NCBI RefSeq assembly: GCF_019320115.1 | Contig: NC_089585.1 | Span: 143,609,769-143,673,768 of the forward strand | From: Miscanthus floridulus | Lineage: Eukaryota; Streptophyta; Magnoliopsida; Poales; Poaceae | Length of the DNA: 64,000 bases | Direction: 5' to 3' | In this document: positions 57,459-64,000 of the stretch, in pieces | How positions within the stretch are numbered: the first letter of the stretch is position 1 | How the letters are laid out: every line of letters starts with the position of its first letter | The notes under the pieces: model-generated | Told to the model about the DNA's origin: nothing | Seen by the model: the letters and a program-made list of their open reading frames with translations, nothing else | Database searches by the model: none | Position numbers and translations under genes: made by a program

Positions 57459-60400
57459 CTCGCTTCGTTTGCTGCGCCCGCATTGATCGGTCGTCGTCGT
57501 AGTAGATGGCGCACGCGCTGCTGCTGCTGTGCCCGATCGGATCGAGCAGTGTCGCTTGGACTTGGAAGCTTGAACAGTAGAGATTCGTCGTCTCCGTCAA
57601 GCCGTTCGCTGTCGTGGATGGTGAATCATTTCTGGTTGCGGCCCCACGTGTCTCGTGGAATAAAATAACTGGGCGAGATTTTTTGGTTGTTGCTAAATCT
57701 GGATGCCGTCCTGCGACTGCGCTGCCGTGTTTTTTCCCCCCGGTGCCAGATAGAGCTCATGAGCTGGCCTCTTGCCCTCTTATCATGTCAAACGGGGTAT
57801 AAATATGAATACGGTACATAAATAGCAGCAGAAACTATTACCGTGCTATTATTGATTTGTTGTTATGCTTATGCATCAGTGACTAGTGAGCCAGTGAGCA
57901 CCACTGCACCAGCATGCATCAGTAAGGTAGCACAGCTCATAGTAAATATAAAATGGATAATTGCTTCTACTACAATTCATGATTCCCTGAAATCTGGGTA
58001 TATGCTTTTGTTTGTCAAGTGTAGCAGTAACACACCTCACTTCTGCAATGCCATTTGACATTTCTCACATTACAGTTTTCTCATATGACTGGTATAATAT
58101 ATATAGCCTGCATCAACATGGCATTTTTTTTAATTAGCCACAATATACAATATCAATCGTGCTGCAATAATCCTATTTCTTCACTAATCCCTTACGGTAT
58201 TTAACATGCATAACAGTGTCTGCATAGCTAAACTGCATCGCAAGTCACAAAAAAAAAAGCTAAACTGCATCGCTGGCCTTTGTTGAGTAAATACCAGTAC
58301 TTCCTTAATGGTTTTGAGGCTGTTACTCTACAATTAGATTCTATTGGAACCAAGGCACTATGATATCAAAGAAAAAGACATCAGAGCAATTATCAACTTG
58401 CTTTCCGATCCTGTTATAGTTCAACATCATGCATTTTACAAATTACTTGAAATGATCTTTTCTGTGAAACTCTGTTTGAACTATTTATTGGTTTCTGATA
58501 ACATGCTCTGAATCATCTAATTTTGGCAGATATGTAGTCGTCTATTTCTCAATCCTGTATCTTCGATATCAAGCGGGCATTGTCACAGATGAGATGCTGT
58601 CTCTACCACAGAAACCTTTTCTAGCTGTAGGACTCTTAGAGGCTTTTGGAGCAGCAGCAGGGATGGCAGCTGGAGGTAATTTTCTCAAGCCCGATTCAAC
58701 TTATTTTTTGTGGCCAAGTAATGACTGAAGCAACATCCGTCTAACCCGTTTGTCACAACTAACTCGATGCTGCTAGAGTTTTTCTAAAAACGTATGCCAC
58801 TCATGTGCATAATTAGCTAGGAAAATTGTCGAAGTCAACTTTAGGTTCACAGTTCCGCACCTTCACTTGTACTTCTGTACTGATGTTTGAGTTTGGTTAG
58901 GTAGTTTGTTCGTGAAAGTAAGTTTACTTGACATGAACTATATGAAGCTTGTCCTCACAGTTTGATTTGTTTTGTTTTGTTTTTGTTGGAGTAGCTGTTC
59001 TTTCTGGGGCTTCAATACCAATACTGTCACAGGTTATGAGCACTATCAGTGTTATATTACAATCTTTGTTTATTCATATCTAATCACATGCCTTAATTTC
59101 TTTATTACTTTTTTGCAGACCTATCTTGTCTGGCAGCTTATTCTATCTGCTATTTTCTTGAAGAGGCGCTATAGAATTAATGAGGTAGCAGGATGCTTTC
59201 TAGTGGCCATTGGTGTCATAATAACTGTAGCAAGGTAAGTAATCTTTCGATGAGCTCATGTGGGTCTCTAAGCATCCAGTGAAGCTGCTGAGTGTATTTT
59301 CACAGCTATATTCCATGAAGTTGTGTTCTTTCTGATGATGCCATCTTAAAGGGCGCTTGAACAAACCTTCTGTTAAATCCAGAAGATAAGAACTTGAGTA
59401 AATAGATTTGTATCATTAGTTGGGAATGTTTACAGTATTGCTTTTATGCTCCAGAAATCGTCAATGTCTCACAAACCATACAGTGGGTGTTCATGTGCCC
59501 CCATCTGGTGGCATGTGTGTTACAGTACAAAATACTTCATTAATTTCTACGTATCTGCTGCTGGAAAAATAAAACATCTATATGCAAATTATGGAAATCA
59601 CACATGCTATAAAAAGAATCTTTCACAAATATCTCCTTCGCATGGAGGATTTGATACTATGTTTCAGCAAAGTATCATCTTTGACATATGCAACGCTTCT
59701 TTGTTGTTCTTTGCATGTTTTAGGGTTAGAAACTATAGCATTTGGGGTTAAGGAATTGTGTTATGGCTTACAGTGTTTCAGCGAAGGATCATTTTGGAAA
59801 CCTTAATTTGCTTGCCACCGCCGTAGTGAGAGAATAGCGTTTGGAATTAAGGAACTGTGTTGCAGCAGCATGAGCAAGCTGTGTCAAGTTATATTGTCAA
59901 ATGTCAAACCAGAAGTCTTCCTTTTGATTCAGATATCTCTTGCCTTGACGTGAATAGGATTTAACATGAATCTTACTTTGGCATGTGCAGTGGATCTGGT
60001 ACTAGTGCTTCATTTAAAAGTACTGGAATCTTATGGCCGCTGCTAATGATAATATCGTTCTTTCTCCAAGCTGCTGATACAGTGTTGAAGGTAGCAAGTC
60101 TATTTTAATAAATCAGTTACCTAACCACAGCGCTTTAGCTGCCAGTTTCACCTGATCCAACTAAAGTTTATTGTTGCAGGAAATAATATTTATAGATGCT
60201 TCTAAGAAATTGAAGGTAATTACTTCCTTCCATTATTTACCATGATATGTAGAGCTTTCATTAGTCAAATCTTCATAGCCATTCATCTCTGTCAGACCCT
60301 TTTCTTAATTCAATACTCTTCTTTTGTTTCTAGTGTGGCTCAGTTGATCTTTTTGTTGTCAATTCATATGGCTCTGCTTATCAAGTAAGAATACGATCCT

Positions 60401-62692
60401 ATTGTCTAATACTTTGGATGCAGTATATATCCATCCAGAATAATTAGCAAATTACCATTTCAGGCTCTTTTTATGTGTCTCTTGCTGCCTTTCCTGTCAA
60501 AGTTATGGGGAGTTCCATTCCATGTGTTACCAACGTACATTAAAGATGGTGCAGCCTGCTTCTTAAATATGGGATCAATATCTGGTATTGCTATTTTTTC
60601 TAGTCCTTTTTTAAAAATCTGTCTTTGTAAGGTAAATGCAGATCATGATATTTCTTAAAATTGAATTAAGCACTAATGATTTATTACCATTTACGTTGAG
60701 TTTCTGAAGTTTCCACCATTCTGTTAGTGCTTAATAACTAATCCCACCTGCTTGTTTGAGTTGAACTTTTTAAGTAGGTGAGAATTCATAGTTGTAGTTA
60801 CAATATGTCTTAAAGAATGTATTCACAGTAGCAATGTTCAGTAAGATGTTTCTTTACTACCATGTTATCCTTCGCAATTCTGATTCATTTTGAATTTCCA
60901 CATTAGCATATAATTGGTATTTTTTTATATAAAAAGGAATCATATAAGCATGCTGAGCAAGCATCTTACTTATTGTTAAACTTCTGAACTGTGCAGGTTG
61001 TGAAGGGGCACCACTACTACCACTACTATTTGTGTTGGTTAACATGGGATACAATATATCATTACTACACCTACTAAAGATGTCCTCGGCAGTCATATCT
61101 TCCTTGGCTTCTACATTCTCAGGTTTTCATACTGTCTTCAGTGCACCATCCCATTTACTTACACCAGCGGCTAGCACATCAAACTTTTCAAGTTTTGTGT
61201 TTCGGTTTCATTTTAACTTCACAATGTCTCAACTCTATGGTAAAGTGCACATCTGAACGTTTTGACAAAGGAATTTCTGTCATACCACTGGCAAAAACAC
61301 TTCACTAAAGTACCACTGCATGTTTCATTGATATAAGGGATGGGTTCATTTTGAAACATCGATTACAACAGCATTAATGTATCCACCATAGTTGAACTGA
61401 TTTAAAACTGTTTTACACAGTTTATTGAATATCGTCTAGCCTTTGTATTGTGAAACCTTTATTTCAACCATACACAAGCCGATATTTGGAAAGTCCCAAT
61501 TGACAAATCATTGCTTTGTTTGGCTAAACATTATGGTCAGCCTTCCTTTTGCGGGAGAAGAAAAACTGGGCGCAGTGCTTATGTGTTCTTGCAAGGAATG
61601 GTGGGTAATTGGTATACATAAATCTTCTATAGTTCTATAGATAGCGAGATGGAATATAATTACTATCTTAACGCAACACCTATCAGGGTATGATACTATG
61701 ATCGAAGCATCACGTTTTTTGAATAAGATGAATAAGTACCTTAGCTGCAACTTAGTAGATTATTCTGGTACACTCAACTACAACCAGAAAAGACAACGAT
61801 ATGGCTGATAGTGAATTAGTGAGACTTCAAATGGACGAGTTACAGAGAACATAGAAGTATATATAGGAGGCTCACAAGCAGCTTCAGGTGTACAAGAGGC
61901 ATGCTGAAATTATGCATGTATTAACTTTATTTTTGTGCTTGTTTAGCAGAGACTACCATACAGACTAACCTTGCCAACAAATCATGGACCTACTTATTCC
62001 TATCAATCAGATACTATCAAATAGTTTACAGTCTTCTTCATTGTTGGGTATTTTCTGTTCATGATGACAACATTCATTGAATTATATCGTCTAGTAACAA
62101 AGTGAAAAAAAACTGTTTTTTATTCCTATCAATCGGACACTAGCAAGTAGTTTAGCCTTCTTCATTGTTGGGTGCTTCCTGTTCATGCTGCCAGCAGTCA
62201 GTTGAATTATATCATTTAGGAACCAAATGAAAAACTTTTGAGCCTTTGACAGTTCAGAAGCTGGCCTAGAGCAGAACCAACATTCATTTTATAATTATGG
62301 TTTTTCTGCTACCACGTACAGAGCAGTCTTTGAATTATATCACCTAAGAACAAAGTGAAAAATTTTTGAGCTTTTGACAGTTCACCAGCTGGCCTAGAGC
62401 AGAAAACCAACATTCCTTTTATAACTATGCTTGTTGCTGCTACCACTAGCAGAGAAGACACTCAAGTAAGATGTTGTAGCATGATATATGAACTGATCAT
62501 GAATGATGGTTTTCTTGTGCAGTTCCGCTGTCCATCTACGCTTTCACCCTACCACTGCCGTATATTGGTGTGGCATCATCTCTGCCACCTGGATTTGTTG
62601 TAGGTGCAGCGGTACTCACCGCTGGCTTACTACTATACAGCCTACCACAGGCACAGCATTATGGAAATTCTTTCCACAACAAAAATGACTAG
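56962..62692 (+). CDS. CRT-like (CLT) plastid thiol/glutathione-type transporter
   Basis: Ten exons: 56962-57371, 58530-58675, 58995-59032, 59119-59234, 59991-60090, 60180-60215, 60334-60384, 60464-60584, 60997-61122, 62523-62692. They total 1314 bases and 437 residues, the usual CLT length, and every border fits GT-AG. The first ~95 residues are Ala/Arg/Ser-rich, as in a chloroplast transit peptide. Hydrophobic segments then follow in the drug/metabolite transporter pattern (MEVAIAAAAVVAM, FLAVGLLEAFGAAAGMAAG, TYLVWQLILSAIFL, EVAGCFLVAIGVIITV, ILWPLLMIISFFLQAAD, ALFMCLLLPFLSKL, LLFVLVNMGYNISLLHLL, FVVGAAVLTAGLLLYSL). Arabidopsis CLT1-3 are plastid envelope proteins related to Plasmodium CRT that export glutathione precursors. 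Intron 1 carries a long (CT)n run. The gene is intact and convergent with the small OSR gene. Confidence 0.93.
57395..57453 (+). repeat. (CT)n microsatellite in intron 1 of the CLT gene
   Basis: About 29 CT units begin 20-25 bases after the splice donor of exon 1. They produce Glu-Arg repeats in minus-strand frames that are not genes. Confidence 0.95.
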
Positions 62693-62919
62693 TTAGCATT
62701 CATTTCTTCATTGGTTTATCACCCTTCACTCCAAGATGGCACGTCATCTGGGCTTGAAAGGTAGAACAGAAGTTCTCCTGAGGGTCACCTGACTGTTGTA
62801 TGTTGTATGATACATATCATATATATACACCCACCAATGAAGGTGAGGAAATAGCATATGGATATATTGGGAATAAAGATTGAGAGGAGGAATAAGTACC
62901 TGGCCGTCAGACATTGTTG

Positions 62920-63114
62920 TTACTGAAGGAAGGTCGGAGAAGAGCATGCACAGTGGTGAGACGGGAAGAGAACCAAGGAGAAGAGCAGCAGCAGCATCAC
63001 CACAGGGACGAAGAGAAGGAACAGAGGTGGTGGCGAAAGCGGTGGCAGCACCAATGGTAGGCACAGGAGGATCACTGTGGCCACCAGCAACATCATCAGT
63101 GCTCCCTTGCTCAT
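62920..63114 (-). CDS. ARGOS/OSR-like organ-size regulator, small membrane protein
   Basis: The ATG at 63114 opens a 64-residue protein beginning MSKGALMMLLVATVILLC. It contains the hallmark LPLVLPPLSPPPLFLLFVPV and then MLLLLFSLVLFP. A hydrophobic hairpin with the LPLVLPPLPPPP core is the OSR domain shared by ARGOS, ARL and OSR1, ER or membrane proteins that affect cell growth and ethylene sensitivity. ORFs of this family are short (60-130 residues), so the size fits. A TATA box lies 160 bases upstream. The reading frame is also open upstream of the ATG but without another ATG. The neighbour CLT ends at 62692, in the opposite direction. I did not see the usual longer N-terminal part, so a further exon is possible. 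Confidence 0.72.
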   Translation of the reverse strand: MSKGALMMLLVATVILLCLPLVLPPLSPPPLFLLFVPVVMLLLLFSLVLFPSHHCACSSPTFLQ

Positions 63115-63274
63115 CGTCGCCGCCACCGCCCTGCGCTGTGATGTAACTTCTGCCTTCCTCCAATGGCTGCCCGGCTCCAGTCTTTTTCTAGGCTTTCATG
63201 TTTGTTGTGAGGAATTTGTTGTACTGTGTGTGAGAAAATGTTGTACCCAATGGAGGAACTGGGAAGCTGGTAAG

Positions 63275-63284
63275 TTATATATGG
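63275..63284 (-). promoter_or_regulatory. TATA box of the OSR-like gene
   Basis: Minus strand CCATATATAA, about 160 bases upstream of the ATG at 63114 in the right direction. Confidence 0.5.
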
Positions 63285-63560
63285 CCAGCTTGAAGCAGCA
63301 GGCCAGATGGGGTGTTTTGTCATGTGTGTCCGTTTGACTGAGCATGTTTGATCCTTTTGTGCAATTGTGCTTCTGCTTCCAGTTCCAGTACAAAGGCTGC
63401 ACTTGACTGGTTGGGGGACCCGGGACCGTTTCTTTCTGGGACGTCGAGGAATCCCTTGTCCAGCTGTCCCCCGGGGCTGCGGTGGGGGAACAGGGGAGGG
63501 CCATCGAAGGCGTGAGGTGAGATGAGGGCTAGCTGCCTGCTGCTAACGGATTTGCGAAAC

Positions 63561-63865
63561 GTTTTTCCCATCCGGCTCACGGTTCTAAAGTACTAGTGAT
63601 TCTTTCTATATGATGCGTTAGTGCTACCTGAGTGTGTTGAATTAAGCGGCTTAATATCCTGCCCATCAAAACCAATTTTCGTTTCTGCTAACGGATTTGC
63701 AAAACCAGCGGTTGTCTGATCCGCAAAGTCGAATTTATTTTTCCCATCCGGCTCACGGTTCTAAAGTGCTAGTGATTCTTTCTATATGATGCGCTAGTAC
63801 TACCTGAGTGTGTTGAATTAAGCGGCATAATATCCTGTCCATCAAATCCATTTTTCGTTTCTATA
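63561..63865 (+). repeat. Tandem duplication, unit about 176 bp
   Basis: CCCATCCGGCTCACGGTTC, GATTCTTTCTATATGATGCG and TGTGTTGAATTAAGCGGC occur at 63566-63657 and again at 63742-63833, with CATCAAA and TTTTCGTTTCT following each. Differences are few, so the duplication is young. There is no gene in it. Confidence 0.85.
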
Positions 63866-63927
63866 GGAGTGGTACAGCAACCGCAAGAGGTTCTTTATAT
63901 ATTTATTTATGTATTGATAAGAACAGA

Positions 63928-63935
63928 GTTTTTTT

Positions 63936-63971
<36 letters not shown>
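63928..63971 (+). repeat. T10-G34 homopolymer run
   Basis: About 10 T then about 34 G without interruption. See findings. Confidence 0.95.
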
Positions 63972-63973
<2 letters not shown>

Positions 63974-64000
63974 GGAATCTCTTGCAACAACTTCTTCAAA

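Noticed and set aside
56512..57600. Long minus-strand ORF (362 codons) across the start of the CLT gene
   Set aside because: It is the shadow of GC-rich exon 1 and of the (CT)n run, which gives a Glu-Arg repeat; it has no family resemblance.

Overview
The window looks like nuclear DNA of a grass, probably a panicoid or Andropogoneae-type genome (sorghum, sugarcane or Miscanthus-like). This is an inference from the GC-rich monocot style of the coding exons, the grass-type MITEs, the CACTA elements and the Tat-type Ty3/gypsy retrotransposons. Most of the window is transposons. There are five credible host genes, and four of them keep intact reading frames. One 100-base N gap lies at 23037-23136.

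Layout. (1) 1-11265: most of a degenerate Tat-lineage Ty3/gypsy retrotransposon on the minus strand (LTR 10497-11265, then gag, protease, RT with two RNase H domains, integrase). Its 3' half carries a separate plus-strand gene of six exons with a plant mobile domain, convergent with pol. (2) 11266-16386: the 3' part of a second, plus-oriented Tat-like element, cut by the first. It carries its own antisense, spliced gene (putative gypsy-type transposon domain), a composite tandem repeat and a 1.3-kb LTR. (3) 16387-25405: mostly intergenic, with MITEs and fragments of an RNase H1 N-terminal domain and a phospholipase D. (4) 25406-26609: a complete non-autonomous CACTA element with CAT target duplication. 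(5) 27211-30348: a calmodulin-like gene with a frameshift and an intact HIPP-type metal-binding gene. (6) 30596-32640: two copies of a repeat with similar ends and different middles, one holding a captured MLKL-N-terminal-like fragment. (7) 33350-51261: a decayed CACTA element of about 18 kb with tnp2, Transposase_24 and Ulp1-like remnants and an AT-rich higher-order repeat. (8) 51262-64000: an intact four-exon gene for a small membrane protein, an intact ten-exon CRT-like (CLT) plastid transporter gene, and a small ARGOS/OSR gene convergent with it.

The most unusual signals are these. The hexamer GCCGAT/ATCGGC is spread densely through the first retrotransposon, in coding DNA of both strands and in the LTR, and stops at its edge. 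Two nested Tat elements each carry a spliced antisense gene. Three tandem copies of a ~250-bp hairpin inside the large CACTA element show a paired change in the two arms. A ~90-bp host sequence occurs on both sides of that CACTA element, and one of its termini is missing.

The host genes are unrelated neighbours: a calcium sensor, a metal-binding prenylated protein, a membrane protein of unknown role, a thiol/glutathione-type plastid transporter and an organ-size regulator.
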